Below are positions 24,559 to 32,004 of a DNA stretch of 53,157 nucleotides, in pieces. Position 1 is the stretch's first letter; every line of letters starts with the position of its first letter. The notes under the pieces are model-generated. The model did no database searches. It saw nothing but the letters and a program-made list of their open reading frames with translations, and was not told where the DNA came from. This DNA comes from an uncultured Victivallales bacterium (lineage in GTDB: Bacteria; Verrucomicrobiota; Lentisphaeria; Oligosphaerales; JAFGRS01): contig CAILUI010000422.1 of the NCBI GenBank assembly GCA_903837355.1, positions 1 through 53,157 on the forward strand. Reading direction: 5' to 3'. The position numbers and the translations under genes were made by a program.

Positions 24559-24589
24559 TGCTCGGGTCTCCTCGGTTGTTACTTCTGGT

Positions 24590-24630
24590 ACTCGGCAGGG
24601 TTGCCGCCCTGCGTTCTACCAACTGATATA
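24590..24630 (-). other. tRNA-like remnant in the amidoligase leader
   Basis: The minus strand reads TATATCAGTTGGTAGAACGC, close to the D-arm of a tRNA. It is followed by a GCAGGG/CCCTGC hairpin in the anticodon-arm position. Acceptor and T-arm are missing, so this is not a working tRNA. It may be a relic or a structured leader. Confidence 0.35.
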
Positions 24631-24659
24631 AGTATACACCTAAAGAGCTGTGTATACAA
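24631..24659 (-). promoter_or_regulatory. Promoter and palindromic operator of the amidoligase cassette
   Basis: On the minus strand TTGTAT (24659-24654) and TATACT (24636-24631) are spaced 17 bp apart. A perfect 8-bp inverted repeat (GTATACAC/GTGTATAC, 24632-24657, 10-base loop) overlaps both hexamers. A dimeric repressor bound there would block the promoter. The leader to the ATG is about 66 bases. Confidence 0.65.
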
Positions 24660-24688
24660 GCGCTTGCGGTGTCATAAAACGTTTTTTT

Positions 24689-26176
24689 TCAACGTCTTGC
24701 GAATGCCGTAACGGCATCGGAGACGAGACCCAGGCGGGAGCCGTCCGGGTAGGGCAGATCAAACTCGTGGGAGAGGGCGGCGGCGAGGTCGGCAGGGAGG
24801 ATGGGGCGGGGCCGGGAGCAGACGCACTCGACGTTGTTGGAGGACTCGGAGACGCGGACGGACTCGAAGCGCTCGTGCCAGAGATCGTACCACTCGCGGG
24901 GGGTGTGGTACTTCTGGACCTTGGGGGTGGAGCCGAAGTCGCCCAGGGTGACGCGGGGCTCGTAGTCGAGGCGGAACTGGATGCGCTGGGAGTCGGTGTG
25001 GTTGGCGAAGTCGGCACCGGCGGCGATGCGGTAGCCGGCCTGGCGGGTGGAGGAGCTGCAGGCGTAGACGCGGGTGCGAGGGCCGCAGAGGGCGGCGACG
25101 ATGCAGACGACGTGGCGGCGATCGGCGAGGAAGGGCACGGAGTTGAGCACGGCGGAGAGGAAGACGGCGTCGAAGCGGACGCCGGTGGCGATCCGCGCGA
25201 GGAAGCGCCGGGTAAGCTCCCGGGCGGCGGGGGCGGAGATCTCCCCACCGTCGAGGAGGAAGGGCTCGAAGGGGGTGCAGTCGATGCCGGCGGCCTGCAG
25301 GAGACGGGTCTCGTCGAGGAGGCCGGCGCCGAAGTCGCAGACGGTGGTGCCGTAGGTGGCCTTCCAGCGGGCGAGGTCGGCGGGATCGGTGATGTCGAAC
25401 TCCTTGGAGGAGACGCGGCCGAGAAGGGCGAAGGTGAAGCAGCGACCGAGGCGGGAGCGGCGGCCGCGGGGCCGGCGGAAGGAGTTGTAGCGCAGCACGT
25501 CGGCGTAGCGGGTGTGGATGTCGAAGTCCATGCTGAGGTGGTTGAGCATGACGCGGGCGAAGTCGGCCTCGGCGGGCGAGACGTAGACGACGGGGACGGT
25601 GGCCGCCTTGCGCTCCGCCATGGCCTGGAGGCGGCCGATGCCGTTGACCGCCAGGTTGTCGGGGGTGCAGATCACGGGCATGGCGACGCCCTTGCCGAGG
25701 AGGGTGGCGGCGACGTTGCGGGCGTAGTTGACCCAGCGGCCGGCGTTGGCGCGGGTGAGGGTCGCGGTGTCGACCTGGACGGCATCGAGGCAACGGAAGA
25801 GGCGTTCGGGAGGGCAGTCTGGCAGGTGGGCGGCGAGGCCGTGGGGGTCGTGCTGCTCGAGAACAGCGGTGAGGGATGCGGGAGTGTCCTCGGCGCTGAA
25901 GTCGTTGGTGCCGCGGTTGAAGGCGATGTTGACGGCCTTGCGCTCGGGGAGGTCCATGGCCGGGACACGGGCCACGGGGACGTGGGTGAGGCCGAGGCGC
26001 TGCGCCACCAGGTGGCGCTGGTGGCCCGAGAGCAGCTCGCCGCCGGCATCGGCGTAGAGGGGGAGGACGAAGCCGAGCTTGCGCAGGGAGAGCGCGACTA
26101 GGTCGAGGCGCCGGGGATCCGCGGAGCGCGGGTTGTAGGTGGAGGGGCGGACGCTGTCGATGGGGACCAGGTTCAC
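24689..26176 (-). CDS. ParB-like domain fused to a methyltransferase-like domain
   Basis: The start at GTG 26176 has AGGAGG 8 bases upstream and overlaps the preceding stop (GTGA). The product has 495 residues. The N-terminal ParB-type region (1-~110) shows NLVPIDSVRPSTYNPR, LLSGHQRHLVAQRLG and NIAFNRGTNDF. The rest contains a Rossmann-like SAM-binding section (TTVCDFGAGLLDETRLLQAA) and DAVFLSAVLNSVPFL, typical of large phage ParB/methyltransferase fusions. Probably acts on DNA, perhaps to modify it before packaging. Base and site are unknown. Confidence 0.7.
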   Translation of the reverse strand: MNLVPIDSVRPSTYNPRSADPRRLDLVALSLRKLGFVLPLYADAGGELLSGHQRHLVAQRLGLTHVPVARVPAMDLPERKAVNIAFNRGTNDFSAEDTPASLTAVLEQHDPHGLAAHLPDCPPERLFRCLDAVQVDTATLTRANAGRWVNYARNVAATLLGKGVAMPVICTPDNLAVNGIGRLQAMAERKAATVPVVYVSPAEADFARVMLNHLSMDFDIHTRYADVLRYNSFRRPRGRRSRLGRCFTFALLGRVSSKEFDITDPADLARWKATYGTTVCDFGAGLLDETRLLQAAGIDCTPFEPFLLDGGEISAPAARELTRRFLARIATGVRFDAVFLSAVLNSVPFLADRRHVVCIVAALCGPRTRVYACSSSTRQAGYRIAAGADFANHTDSQRIQFRLDYEPRVTLGDFGSTPKVQKYHTPREWYDLWHERFESVRVSESSNNVECVCSRPRPILPADLAAALSHEFDLPYPDGSRLGLVSDAVTAFARR

Positions 26177-26763
26177 AGTCCGAGCCTCCTCTTGATGCCG
26201 GCGATGACGGCGTCCTCGTCGAAGCCGCACTCCTGGCGGATGCCTTCGATGAGGCGGTTGTAGGCGGGGCGGTCGATCTCGAAGCGGTAGGCGCCGACGA
26301 CGCAGAGGGTGTCGGCGGGCGGGGTGGAGTCGAGCCCGCCACCGTCGGGGGGCGGCGGCGGCATGTCGTCCATGCCTGCGACCAGGCGGCCGATCTCGTC
26401 TTCGCTGAAGCCGGTGACGCCCAGAAGGTCATTCGGGAGGCCGGCCAGGACCTGCTGCAGGGCCAGGTCGTCCCACTCCGCGAGCTCGGCGGAGCGGTTG
26501 TCCATAATCGACAGAGCCGCGGCCTCGTGATCGGTCAGGTCCAGGATCTTGGCCGTCCCCTCTGTCATCCCCATTGCCAGCATGGCGGCGTACATGCCAT
26601 TGCCGACGCGGATGATCATCCCCTGCCGCTGTACCACAAAGTCGCGGTACTGCCCCCATCGGCGCAGTGATGCCGTGATCTCGGCCAGATTGCGGGCGTC
26701 GTGCCTGCGGGTGTTCTGCGGGTCTGGCGTCAGGGTGTCGAGGCGGACAGTCTCAGTGGTCAT
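26173..26763 (-). CDS. ParB-like nuclease-domain protein
   Basis: 196 residues starting MTTETVRLDTLTPDPQNTRR at ATG 26763, overlapping the small terminase end by 11 bases. A compact ParB N-terminal domain (ARNLAEITASLRRWGQYRDF, RVGNGMYAAMLAMGM, DNRSAELAEWDD) is followed by an acidic Pro/Gly linker and a helical end. Such proteins are common in phages next to terminase or DNA-modifying genes. It may be a nuclease or CTP-binding clamp partner of the downstream ParB fusion. Confidence 0.75.
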   Translation of the reverse strand: MTTETVRLDTLTPDPQNTRRHDARNLAEITASLRRWGQYRDFVVQRQGMIIRVGNGMYAAMLAMGMTEGTAKILDLTDHEAAALSIMDNRSAELAEWDDLALQQVLAGLPNDLLGVTGFSEDEIGRLVAGMDDMPPPPPDGGGLDSTPPADTLCVVGAYRFEIDRPAYNRLIEGIRQECGFDEDAVIAGIKRRLGL

Positions 26764-27589
26764 CTTCGTCGGTCTCCATGGTCTTGAGCCCGTCGGCCAG
26801 GTGGCGGAGGGCGTCGGTGACACGTTCATCGAGGTAGGCGGTGATCTGGGCCGGGTCGGTCATGGCGGCGAGGTCGGCGGCGGAGGCGTGCGGGAGGTTC
26901 ATCAGGTCGTGCTTGACGCGGGCGCAGATACGGCCGACGAGGCGCTCGGCGTCGGAGACCAGGATCACGATCCGCATCTGCTTGGCGACCTCGATGCAGT
27001 CCAGTTCGAGCTTGCGGAGGAGGTCGGCGCAGGCGTTGGCGTTCTTCTGGTGCGCGATCTTCTCGCCGTGGGGAGCACCCACGAACATGCGCACGGCCTG
27101 GGTGTACATGCGAGCCGTGTTGTCGCGCACCGCGAAGATATCCCAGGAAGCGGGCGCCGCGGCCGGCGCCGGAGGGGGTGCCTGGCCCGGACCTGGGGCG
27201 CTCGGCGCCGTGGCGGCAACGGGCGCCGGCACCGCGGCGCCGAGGTCCGTGGCCATGGCCTGGCGGCTGGCGTCGGCAAGCTGGCGGCGGCGCTGCCGCT
27301 CGTAGCCGGTGATCGACTGCTCGACCGCGGCGCGCGGCGGGCTCCGTGTGTCCTGTTCCAGGCTGGCCATGTACCCATTGAGGCGGGACAGCTCCTCATG
27401 CTTTTCGTTCTCGGCCAGCCAGGTCGCGAAGGCCTGCGGCTGGAAGTAGAACCGGCTCCCACGTCGCACGCGACGGAACGGCCTGGAGTGCTGGGGAGAC
27501 ACCCAGATCCGCAGCGTGCGCTCGGAGACGCCGCAGATCCTGGCGACCTCCGCGGCCGTCAGCATGCGCTTCTGGGCAGGCGCCGTCAC
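26753..27589 (-). CDS. Terminase small subunit (Nu1-like)
   Basis: The GTG 27589 overlaps the preceding stop (GTGA); an ATG at 27565 is also possible. The product has 278 residues. The N-terminal winged HTH (MLTAAEVARICGVSERTLRI ... RFYFQPQAFATWLA) is MerR/Nu1-like and would bind the packaging site. An Ala/Pro-rich linker (~110-150) joins it to a helical C-terminal domain that would contact the large subunit (KLELDCIEVAKQMRIVILVS). Bound DNA sites (cos or pac) were not identified. Confidence 0.75.
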   Translation of the reverse strand: MTAPAQKRMLTAAEVARICGVSERTLRIWVSPQHSRPFRRVRRGSRFYFQPQAFATWLAENEKHEELSRLNGYMASLEQDTRSPPRAAVEQSITGYERQRRRQLADASRQAMATDLGAAVPAPVAATAPSAPGPGQAPPPAPAAAPASWDIFAVRDNTARMYTQAVRMFVGAPHGEKIAHQKNANACADLLRKLELDCIEVAKQMRIVILVSDAERLVGRICARVKHDLMNLPHASAADLAAMTDPAQITAYLDERVTDALRHLADGLKTMETDEDDH

Positions 27590-28182
27590 AGGAGCCCCCC
27601 GATCCAGCCGGCATGGAACTGGATACGCCCGGCGTCGTTGAAGACGCTGTAGAGCTCGATCGATGTGTTGCGGGCCATGTTGCCCGACCCCTCGACCACC
27701 CAGGCGTCGCCGGAGGCCATGGCCATGCAGATCAGCTTCGCATGAATGTCCAGCTCGCGGAACCGGAAGCGCCCCGGGAACCCCTGCCGCAGATCCGCCA
27801 GGGCCGCGGCGGCCTGCCCGCCATCCGACAGGCGGCGCATCGACTCATGCACCAGCACGTCGGCAAGATGGACCTGCCCGGACGACAGCAGTGAGCCAAG
27901 CATACCGACAGCGGTCCCCGAGATGTTGTAGGTCGTGAGGAGGAGGCGCTCGCAGGGGCCGTGCAGCAGCATCGGCACGAACTCGAAAGCGGAGAACTCC
28001 CGGCATGTAACGAGAGTGGTGTTGGCCCCTGGTCCCGGAAGGTGGTCCGCCACCTCACGCCAGGACCGGATCACGGCCCCGCCGTGCCACGAGACGACGC
28101 TCTGTGCCGCCCGGCTCTCGAAGCCCTGTCGCAGCGCCTGCCGGTCCAGCGTTGCCGCTCCTTGAACACCAATGCTACGCAT
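27586..28182 (-). CDS. PLD-like (HKD motif) phage protein
   Basis: ATG 28182 (MRSIGVQGAATLDRQ) is chosen because upstream codons look non-coding. The product has 198 residues. It has one HKD-type motif: His147-x-Lys149 in DIHAKLICMA and GSGN (165-168) in VVEGSGNMARN. LLLTTYNISGTAVGML and TLVTCREFSAFEF form the Rossmann-like strands. A single motif implies a dimeric enzyme, a phosphodiesterase or nuclease of the PLD superfamily. The acidic residue usual after HxK(x4) is not obvious. It is coupled to the small terminase gene. Confidence 0.7.
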   Translation of the reverse strand: MRSIGVQGAATLDRQALRQGFESRAAQSVVSWHGGAVIRSWREVADHLPGPGANTTLVTCREFSAFEFVPMLLHGPCERLLLTTYNISGTAVGMLGSLLSSGQVHLADVLVHESMRRLSDGGQAAAALADLRQGFPGRFRFRELDIHAKLICMAMASGDAWVVEGSGNMARNTSIELYSVFNDAGRIQFHAGWIGGLL

Positions 28183-28303
28183 TGCCGCCTCACGATAGGA
28201 AGTGCCGAAGCCAACCAAGTCACAGCCGATTAGGGCGGGGCACGGCGGGTCATTTGGCCCTCCCCCACCCCCCAAACAGTACCTACCAGGGGGGGGTCTA
28301 CCC

Positions 28304-28594
28304 CTAGCGTCCAGCCTCCATGCCACCACTGCCCGTAGTGGTCTCACGTATTGCTACTCTGTCTCTGATGAAGCGCCTGACCTCTTTGGGCGTGATCCGT
28401 AACGCTCTGTCGGTAGCGTAGATAGCACTCAAGTAGCGTGCGGATATCAACCGCCGCACCGCCCGCTCTTCGAGCTGGAACCAATCCGCAAACTGGCTGA
28501 TCGTCATGGATCGGTGGGGCAAGTGGTCGCTATCATCCTCGGCGTCCGTTCGGAGGTCAGTTCGACTGGGCTTTCCGATACGCTTCGTGGCCAT
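28304..28594 (-). CDS. Small HTH DNA-binding protein, excisionase-like
   Basis: 96 residues from ATG 28594; a TTG at 28603 is in frame. A central helix-turn-helix (MTISQFADWFQLEERAVRRL ... LRITPKEVRRFIRD) resembles the MerR/excisionase HTH_17 group. The N-terminus is charged and flexible. Located between the packaging genes and a tyrosine recombinase, it may be a recombination directionality factor or a packaging-operon regulator. The gap downstream contains runs of G/C but no clear terminator. Confidence 0.6.
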   Translation of the reverse strand: MATKRIGKPSRTDLRTDAEDDSDHLPHRSMTISQFADWFQLEERAVRRLISARYLSAIYATDRALRITPKEVRRFIRDRVAIRETTTGSGGMEAGR

Positions 28595-28712
28595 GGTCGA
28601 CAAGCCCTTCGCTTTGCGCTTCCTATTGCAGCCTCATTCTGTTCTTAGACATGCTGTCTCCAGTATGCCAGGAGTGGCCAAGGAGGTACGCTAAGAGGCC
28701 ATATCCCCCCCA

Positions 28713-28739
28713 ACTTGACGAAACCTCAGTCTGTCAAGT
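28713..28739. other. Inverted repeat ACTTGAC/GTCAAGT beside the tyrosine recombinase
   Basis: Perfect 7-bp arms are separated by 13 bases, within the ~260-bp gap between the HTH gene and the recombinase stop. The rest of the gap shows no gene. It could be a recombinase or regulator site, or a weak hairpin. Confidence 0.4.
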
Positions 28740-28857
28740 GCTCGGCGGCGGCGCACGGCTGGCGGTTGCTGAGGCGGAGGCGATAGGAGGGCGACATGCC
28801 CCCCCGGTTGCTTCCAGAGACGGCACGGAGACGGCAGGGAGGGGGGATCGGGCGGGA

Positions 28858-29484
28858 TCAGAGCAGACCGATGTCGAGAATGGCCTGGTCAACCATGGCC
28901 TGGTCGAAGCCCAGGTAGCAGAGAGTGCTATCCAGGGTCTTGTGGCCCAGAGCTTCTTTGGTGTACCGGATCGCGTCGATGGGCGACTGGTTGAGCTCCT
29001 GGCCGCGGCGGACAAAGTGGGCGTGGACACGCATGGCAAAGGTCTTGCGCAGCCCGTGCATGCCGATACCGCGTGAGCCAAGCCCGGCGACCACATAGGC
29101 CTGCGTCATCGCATTCCAGGCAGCTTCCCTGGTCATACGCTGAAGCCGAGAAGTAAGGAAGAGCGGAAAGCTGTAGTGGAGCGTGCCCAGCTCCTGCCGC
29201 TGCCGCACATAGGCCATGATGGCGGCACGGCAGGAGGCGTTAACGACAATGCTACGGGACGCCTGGCGCCCCTTCATGCTCTTGCGGGCCACCGTGAGGC
29301 ATGGCCGCAGGTTACCGCCGTCATCAAGAACCCCGCCAATGTCCAGACTGAGCATCTCGCTGACCCGGAAGCCGCAGTTTCTCCCCACCTCGAACAGGCT
29401 ACGGTTGCGCAGGGCGTTGGGGCCATGGAATGACGCCTTGATTCGGGCGATCTCGTCGTCGGTCAATGGACGCATTCCGGGCAT
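28858..29484 (-). CDS. Tyrosine recombinase, catalytic domain only
   Basis: 208 residues, about two thirds of the usual size, because the N-terminal core-binding (SAM-like) domain is absent. Catalytic residues are all visible: Arg40 in GFRVSEML, a Lys near 68-71 (ARKSMKGR), His143 and Arg146 in MHGLRKTFA, His181 in ALGHKTLDS and nucleophile Tyr190 in CYLGFD. Because a serine recombinase sits at the attachment site, this enzyme more likely resolves dimers, inverts DNA or acts in replication. No Shine-Dalgarno is visible; it starts 3 bp after its neighbour. Confidence 0.85.
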   Translation of the reverse strand: MPGMRPLTDDEIARIKASFHGPNALRNRSLFEVGRNCGFRVSEMLSLDIGGVLDDGGNLRPCLTVARKSMKGRQASRSIVVNASCRAAIMAYVRQRQELGTLHYSFPLFLTSRLQRMTREAAWNAMTQAYVVAGLGSRGIGMHGLRKTFAMRVHAHFVRRGQELNQSPIDAIRYTKEALGHKTLDSTLCYLGFDQAMVDQAILDIGLL

Positions 29485-29486
29485 GG

Positions 29487-30392
29487 TTAGCGGTTCCCGT
29501 TCTGGCCGTCAATGACGGCCAAATATGCACATTCGCCAGAGGTCTTTTTGTGCCTTACGAGACGGTTTTCCACTTCCCGCCATGACGGTTGACCTTTGGC
29601 TCCCCGGATCCCATACCGGCAAGCCAGCCGATGGTAGATCCCGCCGACGCCCTTGACCCTCAGCCTCTCCTTCGGCGGCTTGGCCTTCTCCTCAGCCCGC
29701 ATCTCCTCGTAATCAGCCAAGAGCTTTTCACCGCTGACGCATCCGTGGACCTCGCGATTCCCCCCCCGGTTGTCGAGGACGATCGCCTCGGCGACCTCGG
29801 GGAAACGCTCGCCCAGGGCTTTCAGGGCTTCAGTGATTCTGGCTCGATGTGCCCAGGCCAGTTCTGGGATCTGCCGAAGAGTCTCCCTGAAAATCTCCTC
29901 ACTCAGCCATGGGAACCGGGCGCTCAAGGCCCGGACGGCCGCGCCAAACCAGTCCAGACGCGCCAGGTCTGCCTGGTGCATCTGCGTGACCGCCGCGCGC
30001 ACCTTCTCATGACTCCAGTCCGGGTGCGTCTTCTTCCACAGCCACGCATCCGAGCCGCCCAGATCGGCGAGCCTGTACTCCAGTTCGCGCTGGTATACGA
30101 CCCGGATGTCTCTGTCCTTGGTCTCGGTCCGGCCATAGGCCGCGACGATGTCGTCTCTGCAGGCCTTGACGAGCTGCCCGCACTCCCGGTACCGTTCCTC
30201 GTTGACCATCGGCAACAGATTCCGCAACGCACTGCGCATGATTGCCCCTACCACCGTCTCGAAGTCCGCCCCGTCCAGGGCATCGCAAACCTCATCGACG
30301 ACGGGGTTGGCAGCAACCTGCCCTGATTCCACCGCGGCTTCGTCCAAGCGCCTTGTCATCTCCGTCAGGCTTTCCGGGTCGCGATCCTGCAT
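29487..30392 (-). CDS. Phage protein of unknown function next to the helicase loader
   Basis: ATG 30392 overlaps the stop of the DnaC-like gene (TGATG). The product has 301 residues, soluble and charged, mostly helical (EEIFRETLRQIPELAWAHRA, KALGERFPEVAEAIVLDNRG), with a basic C-terminus (KAKPPKERLRVKGVGGIYHR). No recognised motif. Its coupling to the replication genes suggests a role in DNA replication or its control. Confidence 0.6.
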   Translation of the reverse strand: MQDRDPESLTEMTRRLDEAAVESGQVAANPVVDEVCDALDGADFETVVGAIMRSALRNLLPMVNEERYRECGQLVKACRDDIVAAYGRTETKDRDIRVVYQRELEYRLADLGGSDAWLWKKTHPDWSHEKVRAAVTQMHQADLARLDWFGAAVRALSARFPWLSEEIFRETLRQIPELAWAHRARITEALKALGERFPEVAEAIVLDNRGGNREVHGCVSGEKLLADYEEMRAEEKAKPPKERLRVKGVGGIYHRLACRYGIRGAKGQPSWREVENRLVRHKKTSGECAYLAVIDGQNGNR

Positions 30393-31147
30393 CACATCCC
30401 CTCCCACCAGTTGGCTACATCACTGCCTTTGCGGTCCGAGTACTGCGTCTCATCCTGCCAGGTCTTGCCGTCCCAGTAGTGCATCGTCCCACGCTCCACG
30501 ATCCGACGGCGGATCTGCGGCCAGCGGCCGGCCCCGAGGCGCGCCTCGAGCTCGGCGCCGCTCGCGTTGGTCGTAATCCAGGTGCGCATGCCCTTGCGGA
30601 CGTAGCGGTGATCGATCAAGCCGAAGAGCAGCGCCCGCGTCCGGTCGTCCAGGGCCTCCTGCCCGAAGTCGTCCAGGATGAGCAGATCCACCCGCTTCGC
30701 CGCGGCCAGTGTCGCGGCCTGGGCAGCCTGCTGCGAGTGTTCCCGGGAGCGCAGCGACTCCAGCCACAGCGCCGACTCCAGCCACAGCACCGAAAACGGG
30801 GCCGCCCCAGCCCGCCAGCTCGTAATCGCCACTGCCCGCGCCAGGGCCCGTGTCTTGCCAACCCCCGTGAACCCAGAGAGCCACAGCCACTGCCCGCTGT
30901 GCCGCAGGCACCACTGCAACAGGTCCGGGTGCGGTGCCAGCGCGGCATCGTAACGCAGCAGCTCTGCCGGCATCCCGGCCCGCACCAGACTGCGCTGCAG
31001 CCCATCTGCCCGCGCCTGTCGCTCTGCCGACGCGGCGCAGTCATCGCACACCACCGCCACCTGGAGCCCAGCCGGCACCATCGTCGGCCGGCCGCAGCGC
31101 TTGCAGCTCCCCGTCGTCACGTCTGTCGTCGTCGTGGTCGTTGTCAT
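30392..31147 (-). CDS. DnaC-like helicase loader (AAA+ ATPase)
   Basis: 251 residues. An N-terminal zinc finger (Cys15, Cys18, Cys34, Cys37) precedes an AAA+ core with Walker A GFTGVGKT (92-99) and Walker B LLILDDFG (Asp159-Asp160). Sensor/arginine regions follow (TWITTNASGAELEARLG, RIRRRIVERG). This is the DnaC/lambda P functional slot: it would load the host replicative helicase at the phage origin. It directly follows the initiator gene, with ends overlapping by 4 bases. Confidence 0.85.
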   Translation of the reverse strand: MTTTTTTTDVTTGSCKRCGRPTMVPAGLQVAVVCDDCAASAERQARADGLQRSLVRAGMPAELLRYDAALAPHPDLLQWCLRHSGQWLWLSGFTGVGKTRALARAVAITSWRAGAAPFSVLWLESALWLESLRSREHSQQAAQAATLAAAKRVDLLILDDFGQEALDDRTRALLFGLIDHRYVRKGMRTWITTNASGAELEARLGAGRWPQIRRRIVERGTMHYWDGKTWQDETQYSDRKGSDVANWWEGM

Positions 31148-32004
31148 GGCCGGTAGTTCTTCTTCTCGTCAGCCCGCACCTCGACGCGCCTATCGGAGCC
31201 CCGCTCCCAGGTGATGACCGCGGCTCGCCAGTCCCGCATCGGTGATTTCCCGACTACCCAGCCCTTGGCCTGGTAGTGCGCCACAAAGGCCTCAGCATCG
31301 ACGCCGTTCTCACGCTCTGCGCAGTAGGCCGCGACTTCCGCCACCGTCGGCACACGGAACGCCTGGCGCCGCGTTGCCTTCTCCCCGTCGACTCCCGGCA
31401 GCATGGGGGACAGCGTAAGCTGGGGGTCTGAATCGGGGACGGGGATAAGAGGGGGAGTGTGAGGGGGAACATTCGGGGTAGGGGTGTTGGCTTCGCCGTT
31501 GGCTTGTCCATTGGCTTCGCCGTTGGCTTGTCCATTGGCTTCGCCGTTGGCTTGTCCATTGGCTTCGCCGTTGGCTTGTCCATTGGCTTCGCCGTTGGCT
31601 TGTCCATTGGCTTCGCCCTTGGCTTGTCCATTGGCTTCGCCGTTGGCTTGTCCATTGGCTTCGCCGTTGGCTTTCTTCGGACGGTTACCCAGTTCCCAGT
31701 TTGAGACCGTCTTGCGGTTCATGCCGATGTAGCCGGCAACCTCAAGGCTGCCGTCGGCGTGTACCGTCAGCCACCCAGCCGTCCGCAGAGCCCCCACGAA
31801 GGCCGTGGGCTCCCCCTGGTACTCGCAAGTGGCGGCCAGAGCCGCTGGCACAAGCTCTCCCCTGCCCCAGATCCAGCGGCGCTGCTCTGTGGCGTAGGCC
31901 CATAGCCGCAGACCGTAGATCTCCGCATGCGGGCAGGTGAGCAGCGTACGCAGCATCCGCGTGCGTGCATCCGCGCCAGTCAGTATCCCGTGGTCGATCC
32001 TCAC
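31144..32004 (-). CDS. Replication initiator (DnaD/lambda O-like) with internal repeats
   Basis: GTG 32004 overlaps the preceding stop (GTGA). The product has 286 residues. The N-terminal region is DNA-binding-like, with a winged helix and an HTH (VAGYIGMNRKTVSNWELGNR, about 91-110). Residues 111-173 are a repetitive ANGE/ANGQ linker encoded by 24-bp tandem repeats. The C-terminal part (VPTVAEVAAYCAERENGVDA ... VGKSPMRDWRAAVITW) matches the conserved end of phage DnaD/replisome-organiser proteins. The gene sits just upstream of the DnaC-like loader, the same arrangement as lambda O-P. Confidence 0.75.
   Translation of the reverse strand: MRIDHGILTGADARTRMLRTLLTCPHAEIYGLRLWAYATEQRRWIWGRGELVPAALAATCEYQGEPTAFVGALRTAGWLTVHADGSLEVAGYIGMNRKTVSNWELGNRPKKANGEANGQANGEANGQAKGEANGQANGEANGQANGEANGQANGEANGQANGEANGQANGEANTPTPNVPPHTPPLIPVPDSDPQLTLSPMLPGVDGEKATRRQAFRVPTVAEVAAYCAERENGVDAEAFVAHYQAKGWVVGKSPMRDWRAAVITWERGSDRRVEVRADEKKNYRP
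31487..31672. repeat. 24-bp iteron-like tandem repeats inside the initiator gene
   Basis: Seven full 24-bp units (31487-31654) and an 18-bp partial. The plus-strand unit joins TTGGCTTCGCCG and TTGGCTTGTCCA; one unit has a single substitution (near 31618). Units are contiguous, with no spacers. In lambda, origin iterons lie in the same place within gene O, so these may be the phage origin. Confidence 0.9.

Noticed and set aside
24590..24660. A functional phage tRNA gene
   Set aside because: The D-arm and an anticodon-like hairpin are present, but the acceptor stem and T-arm are missing.
28604..28857. A gene in the gap between the HTH protein and the tyrosine recombinase
   Set aside because: Only short frames without start signals are present. 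The gap holds an inverted repeat and nothing else I can support.
31487..31672. CRISPR-like array of 24-bp repeats
   Set aside because: Units are contiguous with no spacers, lie in frame inside a replication gene, and no cas gene is nearby.
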